NCBI GenBank assembly: GCA_016930515.1
Contig: JAFGGO010000149.1
Coordinates: forward strand, 1 to 38,239
DNA length: 38,239 nucleotides
Source: Promethearchaeota archaeon
Lineage (GTDB): Archaea > Asgardarchaeota > Lokiarchaeia > Sigyniarchaeales > SOKP01
Direction: 5' to 3'
Shown: positions 24,972-33,372 of the stretch, in pieces
How positions within the stretch are numbered: position 1 is the stretch's first letter
Layout: each line of letters starts with the position of its first letter
Program-made: the position numbers and the translations under genes
Notes under the pieces: generated by a model
Seen by the model: only the letters and a program-made list of their open reading frames with translations
Told to the model about the DNA's origin: nothing
Databases searched by the model: none

Positions 24972-25919
24972 TTAAATATCTGAAAAATCGTCCTTTAAAA
25001 AATCAGAAAACATTTTTTGTTTCGTTTCTTCGGGTATTTGTGGTCTCGTACTAACGGGCTCTCCAGCTTCCTCTAATAATTCTTTTAATTTCTTCACATT
25101 TATATTAATTTTAAATTTTCCACCACTCATATATCGAATGATTTGTTTTTCGTTTAATGTGAGTCTGAGAATGTATCCTAATCCAAAATAGAATTGATGC
25201 TCGGGGATTGGATCGATTGGGCTCTTGCTTGTCGCTTCCTTGAGCAAGTCGTAGAGTAGTGTTTTTGAAGCAATGTGATCTTCGGACTCAAAGGTCAAAT
25301 ACCATATTGCGTGATACCATATTTTATCTCGTTTGTCTTGCACATATTCGAGGAATTTATCGTAAGTCATCACCGAATCCTTTTTCTTTTCTTTTTTTGC
25401 CATCAGCTCCTGTTTAATCTTAGCTTCAATTTCGTCAATCGCAACAGCTGGTTTAACGGGCTTAGCTTTATCTGTCTCTAAACCCTCTTTTTTCACTTCT
25501 TCGATGGCTAATTTCATTTCTCTAAGCTCTTCGAGCGACATTTTTCCGATATCAGAAAAGTCTTCAATGATGGAAGCTTTTTCTGTTTCTATTTCCAGGG
25601 TTTCTTCTAAATCTAATTCCTCTGGTAATTGAATTTCTTGTTGAAATTCTTCGCTTACGGATTCTCCTTGGTCTAGTTCCAAAGATTCTTGTTCAGGGAC
25701 TTCAAGGTCTTTATCGTCAACTATTGAAAGCTCACTCTGCCTTACTTCATTAATTGCTTCACGCATTTCTTGAAGCTCAAGCTCGTCTAAATCCTCTAAG
25801 TCTGAGAAATCTTCTTCTAACTGTCCTATTTCTCTTAGATATAATTTAAGATCGTCTTCTTCGTTAAAATCCTCTTCTTCTTCCACGCTTAGCTCGTCGT
25901 CATCGCTATTTTCTGTCAT
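24972..25919 (-). CDS. Acidic protein with two internal repeats and a conserved C-terminal domain
   Basis: A 315-residue protein. The first 170 residues are strongly acidic and include two copies of a motif: EDFSDLEDLDELELQEMREA and EDFSDIGKMSLEELREMKLA, each continuing with a matching helix (INEVRQSEL / IEEVKKEGL). A basic linker (KKEKKKDS) leads to a folded C-terminal domain of about 120 residues (YDKFLEYVQDKRDKIWYHAI to the end), with a last acidic tail that resembles the start of the repeat (FLKDDFSDI). The acidic repeats could bind a basic partner. It heads the three-gene operon with the EngB-like GTPase. Family not recognised. Confidence 0.6.
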   Translation of the reverse strand: MTENSDDDELSVEEEEDFNEEDDLKLYLREIGQLEEDFSDLEDLDELELQEMREAINEVRQSELSIVDDKDLEVPEQESLELDQGESVSEEFQQEIQLPEELDLEETLEIETEKASIIEDFSDIGKMSLEELREMKLAIEEVKKEGLETDKAKPVKPAVAIDEIEAKIKQELMAKKEKKKDSVMTYDKFLEYVQDKRDKIWYHAIWYLTFESEDHIASKTLLYDLLKEATSKSPIDPIPEHQFYFGLGYILRLTLNEKQIIRYMSGGKFKININVKKLKELLEEAGEPVSTRPQIPEETKQKMFSDFLKDDFSDI

Positions 25920-26186
25920 ATTTCCACAATTTTTATTTAATCTATATTATGACGATATTAGAAATAAAAACACCTTTTTATTAATTTATTATTCTAAGAT
26001 CTTCCCATACTAAATTAAAGAACTCGTCAACAAAAAGCTATGCCTTCTATTGTATCGATCAAAAAGTCAGTTGAGCAAATAAAGGAAAATTTTTTTTAGG
26101 GTGTTTCACATATTTACTTATATCTATTATTTGAGATATGAAATTATCTTTAAATCACATTTAAAATAATAATAGTACCATAATAC

Positions 26187-26194
26187 AAGGAGGA
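26187..26194 (+). promoter_or_regulatory. Strong Shine-Dalgarno ahead of the AUA start of rpoN
   Basis: AAGGAGGA lies nine bases before ATA 26204. This is close to a perfect match to the 3' end of 16S rRNA and sits at normal spacing, which fixes translation initiation at the AUA (26204) or the next AUA (26207). Confidence 0.75.
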
Positions 26195-26203
26195 GATCTT
26201 ACA

Positions 26204-26404
26204 ATAATAATTCCCATTCGTTGCTTTAGTTGTGGAAAATTAATTGCTCACATATATCAACCTTATAAAGACATGTTAGAGAAAGGAGAACCATCAGATA
26301 AAGCTTTCAACGAGTTAGGCATCAAAAGATTCTGTTGTCGTAGAATGATTGTTGCTCATGTCGATCTAATTGACGATCTTCTCAAATTTCCTCGCTTGCA
26401 ATAA
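26204..26404 (+). CDS. rpoN: DNA-directed RNA polymerase subunit N (Rpb10 homologue), AUA start
   Basis: A 66-residue subunit of archaeal RNA polymerase. The reading frame is xIIPIRCFSCGKLIAHIYQP, then YKDMLEKGEPSDKAFNELGI, then KRFCCRRMIVAHVDLIDDLL, ending KFPRLQ and TAA. Zinc ligands CFSC and CC(R)R, the MIIPxRCF opening and the DLGxKRxCCRRM core of the family are all present. At the place of the initiator Met stands ATA. The frame upstream holds no ATG, GTG or TTG before a TAA at 26162, and the first internal ATG would remove the zinc knuckle. The Shine-Dalgarno nine bases upstream supports AUA initiation. It stands alone between AT-rich gaps. Confidence 0.95.
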   Translation: MIIPIRCFSCGKLIAHIYQPYKDMLEKGEPSDKAFNELGIKRFCCRRMIVAHVDLIDDLLKFPRLQ

Positions 26405-26568
26405 GGTACTTCTTATTCTAAATGCCCTAATTTTTTAATCAATCAACTTATAAAGATAGGTAAAGCTTTAAAAGATTTTAATTTAATCTTAAAATAAGAA
26501 TTAATATTATTGTATTAATTTAGTTTGAATAATCTAACTGAATGTTTTTAAAAAATGGAAGAAAAAGA

Positions 26569-26751
26569 TTATTCCTTTCCGTAGACGCCCGTCCATCGCG
26601 TTTTTCTTGGGTTTTTCTTGTAATTTAAGAGCGCCTTCTTGCATTTTTTAGTGCAGAAATTGTAAATCGTTCCATCTTTCTTTACATAGGTTATTCCTCT
26701 ACCAATAGGGACATCGTAGGAACAAAACGAGCATTTTTTGACTTTTACCAT
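26569..26751 (-). CDS. rpl24e: Large ribosomal subunit protein L24e
   Basis: A 60-residue zinc-containing ribosomal protein. The ligands CSFCSYDVPIGRG (CxxC) and FCTKKCKK (CxxxC) flank the conserved YVKKDGTIYNF, and the end NYKKNPRKTRWTGVYGK is typical. The archaeal form lacks the long eukaryotic tail. It follows the S6e gene by 21 bases on the same strand, an operon seen in other archaea. Confidence 0.97.
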   Translation of the reverse strand: MVKVKKCSFCSYDVPIGRGITYVKKDGTIYNFCTKKCKKALLNYKKNPRKTRWTGVYGKE

Positions 26752-26772
26752 TTAAATCAACCATTATATTAA

Positions 26773-27183
26773 TTAATCTGAAGCTTCTTCCTTTTTTGAG
26801 AATAATTCCGTTTCTCCGTATTTCACGATTTTTAAATTGATTAATGTCATATCGTAGGTGATTTCGTTTCCCCTGACAGTTCTGCGCTTTTTTTCTCCCT
26901 TTCTTATAGGTTTATAACCTATACCACGCTTAGCCACTAAGATTTTCTTCTTAACCGGTCCATGAACGTCTTTTCTCATGGGAAATCCGCTTCTATCGCT
27001 TCCACCCGTGATTTGAAACTCGTAATTGGGAAATCCAATAAGTCCGCCCTTGATAACTTCGCCAATTTTCATTCCTTCAAATCTGAACTTTTTTTCGTCT
27101 ATTTCGATGAGTTTCGACATGCCCTTCCCTGGGCCTTCGTTTCCACCGCTGATGTTTAGCTTGTATACTATTTTTTCCGACAT
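26773..27183 (-). CDS. rps6e: Small ribosomal subunit protein S6e
   Basis: A 136-residue protein. Family hallmarks: KLNISGGNEGPGKGMSKLIE, IKGGLIGFPNYEFQITGGSD and SGFPMRKDVHGPVKKKILVA, then GIGYKPIRKGEKKRRTVRGN. Archaeal length, without the phosphorylated C-terminal tail of eukaryotic S6. First gene of the S6e-L24e operon, divergent from the gelsolin-like gene across a 166-base AT-rich promoter region. Normal ATG start, so the AUA starts of rps30e and rpoN are not a general feature of ribosomal protein genes here. Confidence 0.97.
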   Translation of the reverse strand: MSEKIVYKLNISGGNEGPGKGMSKLIEIDEKKFRFEGMKIGEVIKGGLIGFPNYEFQITGGSDRSGFPMRKDVHGPVKKKILVAKRGIGYKPIRKGEKKRRTVRGNEITYDMTLINLKIVKYGETELFSKKEEASD

Positions 27184-27349
27184 GCTATCTTTTTCTCTTG
27201 TTTAAAAAAGGAAAATTGAGTATGAAAGTGAATAATTTCATAAATATTTTTGGGTTTTTAGAAAATCAGTTCCACGGAAATCATAAGATTTATTTTTTAG
27301 AATATAACCTATTACATTATAGAAACAATAGCACTTTAAAGGAAGTAAA

Positions 27350-28141
27350 ATGCAGATTTTCGAAGTAGTGGAGCTTGCCGAATCCCCTTATTTTAAAACC
27401 ATTGAAGTCACAAAAGGAGAGAAAGTAAAAGATATACTTCTCGACAGTAAAAAAGTTTTTCTTTTAGTAGATCACGACTCCAAGAAAATTTGGATTTACA
27501 ACGGTATAAAAAGCGAATTAAAACATCAAGTTTACGGTAGTGTACTTGCTGATTTTCTAAAAAAACAGTTAAAAATGTTTTATCGAGTTTTTCTCCTTAA
27601 CGAAATTAATCCCGAATCTCAGGAATTTAAGCAATTAGCGGAGAAAAACCTTGGAGGCGGAAGAGCAATTGAAATAACTGAATCAGATATCGCAAAAAAG
27701 TCGTTTTCAAGCACATTCATCAAAATTGACACGAATATTCGAATAAATAAGGTATTAGCTTCTTTATCAGAGAGACCTCAACCCGATCCTGCAATTTATA
27801 AAAAAAGACTCGTGGTATGTGGTGGTAGCGTCTATTCAGAAGAGGAGGAATACAAAACCTTCTTAAAAGATGATCACTTAATAGTAAAACCAATAAAATT
27901 AGGACAATTAAATAATGGATTTACATTTTTTGATGATCATAATTACTCGACTCGTTTAACCATAAAAGATAGAAAGGTACAAGCCATTGAATTATTTGTT
28001 AAAAAAGCCGAGAAAATTCCATCTTTAGAATTAGAAGTTCCCACAATTCCTGATGATAAATTGAGCACGATTAACAAGATCGAACAATTAAAAGATGCAT
28101 TTCGAATTCCTGAAGAGATTGTTGATCATAACGAAAAATAA
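27350..28141 (+). CDS. Protein with a gelsolin-like domain
   Basis: A 263-residue protein. Residues about 30-100 match the pattern of a gelsolin/ADF-H-type repeat: KKVFLLVDHDSKKIWIYNG, a helix (YGSVLADFLKKQLKMF) and the strand YRVFLLNE. In gelsolins this is the FLLD...IYVWxG core with the long helix. Residues 140-263 are a second, unassigned part with KKRLVVCGGSVYSEEEEYKT. Asgard gelsolin-like proteins are known to bind actin in vitro, so a link to cytoskeletal control is plausible but not shown by the sequence alone. A good Shine-Dalgarno (AAGGAAG, about 27339-27345) supports the ATG at 27350. Confidence 0.55.
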   Translation: MQIFEVVELAESPYFKTIEVTKGEKVKDILLDSKKVFLLVDHDSKKIWIYNGIKSELKHQVYGSVLADFLKKQLKMFYRVFLLNEINPESQEFKQLAEKNLGGGRAIEITESDIAKKSFSSTFIKIDTNIRINKVLASLSERPQPDPAIYKKRLVVCGGSVYSEEEEYKTFLKDDHLIVKPIKLGQLNNGFTFFDDHNYSTRLTIKDRKVQAIELFVKKAEKIPSLELEVPTIPDDKLSTINKIEQLKDAFRIPEEIVDHNEK

Positions 28142-28320
28142 TTTCTTGATTTTGCATTCTCGAATGTATTTCTGGATTTAAAGGAAGATTATCTCCACAA
28201 AATAATCGTTTTAATTAAAAAGTTTAATAACCAATATCATTTTTTAATTACATGCAGATAATGAGATTTTTATATTATCCTAAAATAAGATAATAAAATA
28301 GATATAATAAAACTAAGAAG

Positions 28321-29646
28321 ATGACTAAAATGGATTTTTTTGTCGGAGAAGCTTTAATTGGAGAAGCTCCAAATCTTGCCCACATAGACCTTTTAATTGG
28401 ATCAAAAGAAGCCTTAGGGACTTCATTTGCGAACGCAGTTAGCAATCCAAGTATAGGACACGGGGGACTACTTGCATGCATCCGACCTAACTTGGTACCT
28501 AAGCCGTATACGCTTATTATTCCTAAAGTAACGGTAGCTAAGATGGAAGACGCAAACAAGATATTTGGACCGGCTCAGGCTGCCGTGGCAAAGGGCGTCG
28601 CCGATTGCGTTGAGGAAGGCATCATCCCCATGAAAAAATTGGACGATTGGCTCATTATCGCAAGCGTTTTTATTCATCCCGCCGCAACCGATTATAGGAA
28701 GATTTATCAATATAACTATGGCGCAACGAAATTAGCGTTAAGAAGGGCTTTAGAAGGTTATCCTCCAATTGAAAAGATCTTTTACGATAAAGATAGGGCC
28801 AAGCACCCCGTCGCCGGCATGAGGGTTCCAAGGTTATGGAGACCCCCATACATCCAAGTTGCCCTCGATCATCCCTCAGTTGAACACCAGAAAAAGGTAA
28901 TAAAGCAGTTACCAAAGAGTGACAGGATCATCTTAGAAGTTGGTACTCCGTTTCTAAAAAAATACGGAGTAGAATCAATTAAAGAAGTTAGAGCAATGGC
29001 ACCCGACATGTTCATTGTTGCCGACTTAAAAACGCTTGATGTAGGCAAGCTCGAGGTCGATTTCGCCTTCGATGCAACTGCCGACGCTGTTGTAGCAAGC
29101 GGATTGGCATCGTCTTCTTCGATTGATAAGTTTGTTTTAGAAGCACAGAGGATGGGAATATATGCGTTTGTAGATACAATGGAAGTCGAGGATCCAATCG
29201 CAAAGTTAAGCTCGTTAAAACAGATTCCTGATGTGGTGATACTACATCGCGCCATCGACGCAGAATCTGCAGCTTCGGGAACTGATGCGGCTCAAAGAGA
29301 AAGATGGAGATATGTACCGAAGATAAAGGAATTATACAAGAGTAAAAAATTAGCTTCTGGGCGAGATCGCGTTTTAATAGCAGTTGCGGGAGGAATAGAG
29401 CCTCCATCGGCTCGATATGCACTTGAGATGGGTGCAGATATCCTCATTGTAGGGAGGTTCATTACTTCGAGTAACGATGTTAAAAACGCTGCAAGGTTGA
29501 TTCTTAACGCACTACCGGGCGAATCTGATATCGATTTGAAAAGGATACATACCGACGACGACGATACAAATAACATATCAGATTTACAACCAATACCAGG
29601 CATTAAAAAGAAATCATCAACTTCGTCCTATAAGGATATTGAATAA
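28321..29646 (+). CDS. fae-hps: Bifunctional formaldehyde-activating enzyme / 3-hexulose-6-phosphate synthase
   Basis: A fusion of two enzymes. Residues 4-165 are Fae (FFVGEALIGEAPNLAHIDLL, SNPSIGHGGLLACIRPNLVP, KVTVAKMEDANKIFGPAQAA), which joins formaldehyde to tetrahydromethanopterin. Residues 170-400 are the HPS TIM barrel (QVALDH, IVADLKTLDVGKLEVD, ILHRAIDAESA, AVAGGIEPPSA, ILIVGRFITSS). In archaea without the oxidative pentose phosphate route, HPS runs in reverse to make ribulose-5-phosphate and formaldehyde, which Fae captures. A Ser/Asp-rich tail (about 400-441) lies beyond the barrel. ATG 28321 or 28330. It stands alone, 179 bases after the gelsolin-like gene. Confidence 0.96.
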   Translation: MTKMDFFVGEALIGEAPNLAHIDLLIGSKEALGTSFANAVSNPSIGHGGLLACIRPNLVPKPYTLIIPKVTVAKMEDANKIFGPAQAAVAKGVADCVEEGIIPMKKLDDWLIIASVFIHPAATDYRKIYQYNYGATKLALRRALEGYPPIEKIFYDKDRAKHPVAGMRVPRLWRPPYIQVALDHPSVEHQKKVIKQLPKSDRIILEVGTPFLKKYGVESIKEVRAMAPDMFIVADLKTLDVGKLEVDFAFDATADAVVASGLASSSSIDKFVLEAQRMGIYAFVDTMEVEDPIAKLSSLKQIPDVVILHRAIDAESAASGTDAAQRERWRYVPKIKELYKSKKLASGRDRVLIAVAGGIEPPSARYALEMGADILIVGRFITSSNDVKNAARLILNALPGESDIDLKRIHTDDDDTNNISDLQPIPGIKKKSSTSSYKDIE

Positions 29647-29849
29647 ACTTTCACCATTTTTTTTCCTTTTTCTGTATTTAAAAATTTATCTCATTTAATT
29701 AAAAGCTTAAAATACTTTATTTAATTGGAAATTATTCGAGTTTTAATCATTCAGAAAAACAATAACGAAGATTACAACACATGAATAAAGCTATAATAAA
29801 TTTATACAATAAGTAATTGATAAAAAATAAACAAAAATAATAATTTTAA

Positions 29850-32342
29850 TTATTTTAAAGGCCTACTATTAGCCAAGAAAATAGGTCCAATAAATTGAGA
29901 GTAAAGCTTGCTATAGCCTTCCTGATTGCTAATGATTGCAACCAAGTCGCTTTCTTTTTCCGTATAAGGAGCGAGTATGACTTCTTCTGCGTCTCTGGTG
30001 ACTGCGTAAAATTCTCCCGGCGCTGTTAGTTGTCTGAATTGGATGTTTCCAAGGACTTTCATCTTATTTATGATATCGCCGTATGCTTGTATGTCCCAAT
30101 GGGAGGTTACAAGAAATCTTACTGCTTTCTTTTGATAAGCGTACTGGGAAATCACCTGCAAGATATCTGGTTCAACGATGGGCATGACAATTATGATAGA
30201 TGATTTAACCCTGTATATGGCGTCTTTAATGCAATTTAGTAATGCGTCTCGACCGACAACGGGCCAAGTCGTGACTTGGGAGAACTCGGGAATATTCGCC
30301 GAAGCTTGATGGATGTCCGTAAGTTTATTCTCGTTTTCTTCAGCATGCTCATTAGCATCGTCAATAGAGTTCATGAATTGTAACGTAAAATCGGCAATGG
30401 CGTCCTTCACATTTTGAATCGTATCTTTTGTTGTATTTGCCAAGCTTTCTTGGAGAGTTAAAGCGTTAGTTTCGTATTTCGACTTGTGGTCGTTAAGCAT
30501 GTTGGACAAATTCGTGTTCATATCGGCAGATTCACCGTTCCAGAGGGATATTTCTGCGTCTATTTTTTGCGAAGTATTTTTCTTGGAATTATCGAAGTCA
30601 CCTCGAATCTTTGTTTGTCGATCAGTAATGAGTTTTTCGTGTTTGGCTTTATATTCGTTAAGTTTGTTGATTTGACCTTCAATTTCTGCGGATATGTTTC
30701 TTTTGGCTTCCGTGAAGTTTTGATCGACATTCCTTACCCAATCAGCGTTTTTATTTTTTATGTCATTATCGAACTCAGAATAATGCCTTAAAGAATCCTC
30801 TTTATGGCCATTGATGGCGCTTTGGTATTGTGAATGATGCGTCTTCAACGATTTTTCAAGTGAATCTTTAAGTTTTATCGAAGTATCAGAACAATCTTTC
30901 ACACCACTTTGTAGCGTCGTGTCAACTTCAGATGCCAAGTCAGTTGCTAGGCTCGAAAGTTGAGCGTCAATTGTTTCTTGAGCTTTTTTATCGAGCTCGT
31001 TTGTTTCTTTAGCAAGCGAATCGTTTTCTTTTGTCATGATCCCAGAGATATCAGATTTTATCTGTTGGGTTGTAGCGTTCGTATTTTCAACATAGTCATC
31101 AGTAATATTGGTAAAATTTGGACGTAGCGATTCAACAATCTGTATGATATCTCTGATTGTTATTTCGTGCCTGGCCTTGTATTTTTTCTTTTTTCCAAGC
31201 CAGAAAAATCCTTTTTTTGCCATGTCTTCTGAAAAATCAGAAAAACGATTGGCTTGTTCTATGAGGTTATTAACAAGAGTTTTTGAATTGTTCTTAAAAG
31301 AAACGCATTGTTCCTTGAGCGTTTGATGTCTTTCATCAACAGTTGATTTTAAACTCGTTTGCAGCGAATCACTAGTGCTTTTTACATGAACTTTTTGCTC
31401 GGTTAATAATCGAGAAAACCTATCTTTTAAGTCTTCGGTTACTTTATTCATTCGTTCTAAGTATTTTTCAAGGATTTGTTCCATCCTCGGTTTGAGATCG
31501 TTAGCCGTGTCCTTGTGCCTCTCAACATGTTCATCTAAGTCCTTTTTGAGTTCAGCATCGAGTTCGCTCACGCGTTTGCCAAAATCGGATAATAAATCGG
31601 CAATTAATTGGTTCAAGTTAGCTTTTATTCCGTTTATTGCCCCCTCGTTGTCTTTAACGAACGCTTGCGATATGTTTTTAAGTTCAGTATTAAGCGAATC
31701 GTGAATTTTATGAGTATTAGCTTCTAATGTCTTAGATTGAGAGTTTTGTGCGTCTTTTATTACCGTGAGAGCCGTATCTAATTCGTCGATGTCGTTTTTT
31801 AATTCCTCAAAATCTTTTTCAACATTTGCGTGTAAATCAGATTCCAATGTTTTTAAGGTCGTGGAAAGCCTCTTAGTTGCTTTATCGATCCTATCCTTTT
31901 TACTGGCGCTTTTTGCGTCAGAATCTTGAAAGAATTCGTTTACTTGTTGTTTAACTGCCGTGTCAACTTCCGTCAAGCTCTTGTCTTGAATGGACTCCAA
32001 TTTTTCAAATCGATTTGATTGATCCGCAAGAATTGCGTCTTTAATCTTGCTAATTTCTGTTCTAAAAAGCTCCGATTCCTTGGTGAACAATTCAAAATAA
32101 GGTTCAAGTGGAACGAATCGCGGTTCTATTCCCTCTATTCTCTTCAGAAAGCCTTTTTCTACGAGCATGTTTGTAGTTTCTTCGATCTTAGTGTATTCAT
32201 ATTCGTATTTCTCTTCCAAGGTCATATACACTTCGCTCATCGTGGCTCTTGGCACTCTAAGATATACTATATAAATATTGATATCGTCTTCGGTAAATCC
32301 ATAGCGAGTAAATACATTCTTAGTAATTTCTTTGAGACTCAA
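29850..32342 (-). CDS. Long coiled-coil protein with N-terminal winged helix and TrmB/PLD-like C-terminus
   Basis: About 830 residues from a TTG start at 32342. Residues 1-85 form a TrmB-type winged helix (FTEDDINIYIVYLRVPRATM through VEKGFLKRIEG). Residues about 90-680 are nearly continuous heptad coiled coil, rich in Lys, Asp, Thr and Asn, with a short basic break (FFWLGKKKKYKARHE). Residues about 700-830 (GRDALLNCIKDAIYRVKSSI, IVMPIVEPDILQVISQYAYQ, VRFLVTSHWD) resemble the sugar-sensing, PLD-like C-terminal domain of TrmB regulators. A coil of this length, close to 90 nm if straight, is odd for a transcription factor and suggests a scaffold or DNA-to-signal link. No membrane helix. The function is unknown. 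Confidence 0.65.
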   Translation of the reverse strand: MSLKEITKNVFTRYGFTEDDINIYIVYLRVPRATMSEVYMTLEEKYEYEYTKIEETTNMLVEKGFLKRIEGIEPRFVPLEPYFELFTKESELFRTEISKIKDAILADQSNRFEKLESIQDKSLTEVDTAVKQQVNEFFQDSDAKSASKKDRIDKATKRLSTTLKTLESDLHANVEKDFEELKNDIDELDTALTVIKDAQNSQSKTLEANTHKIHDSLNTELKNISQAFVKDNEGAINGIKANLNQLIADLLSDFGKRVSELDAELKKDLDEHVERHKDTANDLKPRMEQILEKYLERMNKVTEDLKDRFSRLLTEQKVHVKSTSDSLQTSLKSTVDERHQTLKEQCVSFKNNSKTLVNNLIEQANRFSDFSEDMAKKGFFWLGKKKKYKARHEITIRDIIQIVESLRPNFTNITDDYVENTNATTQQIKSDISGIMTKENDSLAKETNELDKKAQETIDAQLSSLATDLASEVDTTLQSGVKDCSDTSIKLKDSLEKSLKTHHSQYQSAINGHKEDSLRHYSEFDNDIKNKNADWVRNVDQNFTEAKRNISAEIEGQINKLNEYKAKHEKLITDRQTKIRGDFDNSKKNTSQKIDAEISLWNGESADMNTNLSNMLNDHKSKYETNALTLQESLANTTKDTIQNVKDAIADFTLQFMNSIDDANEHAEENENKLTDIHQASANIPEFSQVTTWPVVGRDALLNCIKDAIYRVKSSIIIVMPIVEPDILQVISQYAYQKKAVRFLVTSHWDIQAYGDIINKMKVLGNIQFRQLTAPGEFYAVTRDAEEVILAPYTEKESDLVAIISNQEGYSKLYSQFIGPIFLANSRPLK

Positions 32343-32614
32343 TTCCTATCACATTTTTAGTTGTTTATACTAAACGTATTTGTATTTCGAACGTTAAATA
32401 AAAATAATATGGTGATCATATTTAATAATATTTTCTAATCGTCAAGAACTAATAAATAATGCGAAAAGATTTGATTATTATAGAGATTCCCTTTCTTAAA
32501 GGACGATCAAATTTGTTCTTTTTTATTGGGGAACATTATTCCTCAATCGTTTTTATAGCGCATTGATTTCTTCTTCCTAAAGGAATTTAATGATAAATAA
32601 AACATAATAATAAC

Positions 32615-33316
32615 GTGAAAAAAATGAATAAAAAACGATCTATATTATTAGGTTTCTTAGCGGGATTGGTTCTTCTTTCATTAGTGAATTTGAACTTTGT
32701 TGCTGCCGCACCAGAATCGACTCCAGTACCAGTTGCAGGAAATTCTTACCAAACACAATTACAAGCACACGAAAGAGTGACTTATCGATTCCAGCAAAGG
32801 ACGCAATTAACCATTAATTGTTCAGAAGATTGTCAATTAAACATGTTTTGCAACGCACTCCAAATAGGAACCAAGTCTTTCGAACTTGACATTGAAACCG
32901 ACGAAAAACTCGAAATCAACATGACTTGTAACGAAGAGGAAGCAATGTTGGGATTGATCAATGGACACGCGTATACGGCGAGAAATCGCAATAGATACCA
33001 ATATCAGGAAGGATTTTGCGTCTCCTTGGAATGTAACGGAACATTTACTCAGGCGAGGCTTAGAATCGAAGTGACTGCTCAGAATCGAGAAGGAAAATGG
33101 GCGTATTACAACGGAAGCACGCAAGAATGGGTTACCGTTCCAACAACCGTCGAGAATGGATATTTGGTAGCGTCCACGGATCACTTCTCGACTTGGACGG
33201 TTTTAATCCCTGAAACGACTAATCCTGATTACACGCTTTTCATTGTTTTAGGAGTCATAATAGTGATAGGCGTCGTTGCCGCTATAGGAATTCTCATGTA
33301 TGTGAAAAAGAGATAA
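32615..33316 (+). CDS. Secreted or membrane-anchored protein with Cys-rich outer domain
   Basis: A 233-residue protein. A signal peptide (ILLGFLAGLVLLSLVNLNFV, then AAAP) begins it; residues 35-200 lie outside the cell and contain six Cys (INCSEDCQLNMFC, MTCNEE, FCVSLECNG), likely disulfides, and end with WAYYNGSTQEWVTVP. A single helix (TLFIVLGVIIVIGVVAAIGI) and YVKKR anchor the C-terminus. The extracellular ending resembles that of the next gene (QNAWVLVNTTEKE), so the two look like partners derived from one architecture. GTG 32615 or ATG 32624 can start it. A TATA-like TTTTTATAG (about 32551) precedes it. Confidence 0.65.
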   Translation: MKKMNKKRSILLGFLAGLVLLSLVNLNFVAAAPESTPVPVAGNSYQTQLQAHERVTYRFQQRTQLTINCSEDCQLNMFCNALQIGTKSFELDIETDEKLEINMTCNEEEAMLGLINGHAYTARNRNRYQYQEGFCVSLECNGTFTQARLRIEVTAQNREGKWAYYNGSTQEWVTVPTTVENGYLVASTDHFSTWTVLIPETTNPDYTLFIVLGVIIVIGVVAAIGILMYVKKR

Positions 33317-33372
33317 TCATATAAAAAAATAAAAACCTTTTTTTTTATTTTATTATTGTTGGTAAGCGCAAA

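Noticed and set aside
26040..26099. Nineteen-codon frame starting MPSIVSIKKSVEQIKE
   Set aside because: Too short, no family, and it ends at a T-run; it might be a decayed fragment but cannot be supported.
28275..29603. Several long minus-strand frames opposite fae-hps
   Set aside because: They are shadows of a strongly conserved enzyme with biased codon use; none shows motifs or a start with a ribosome site.
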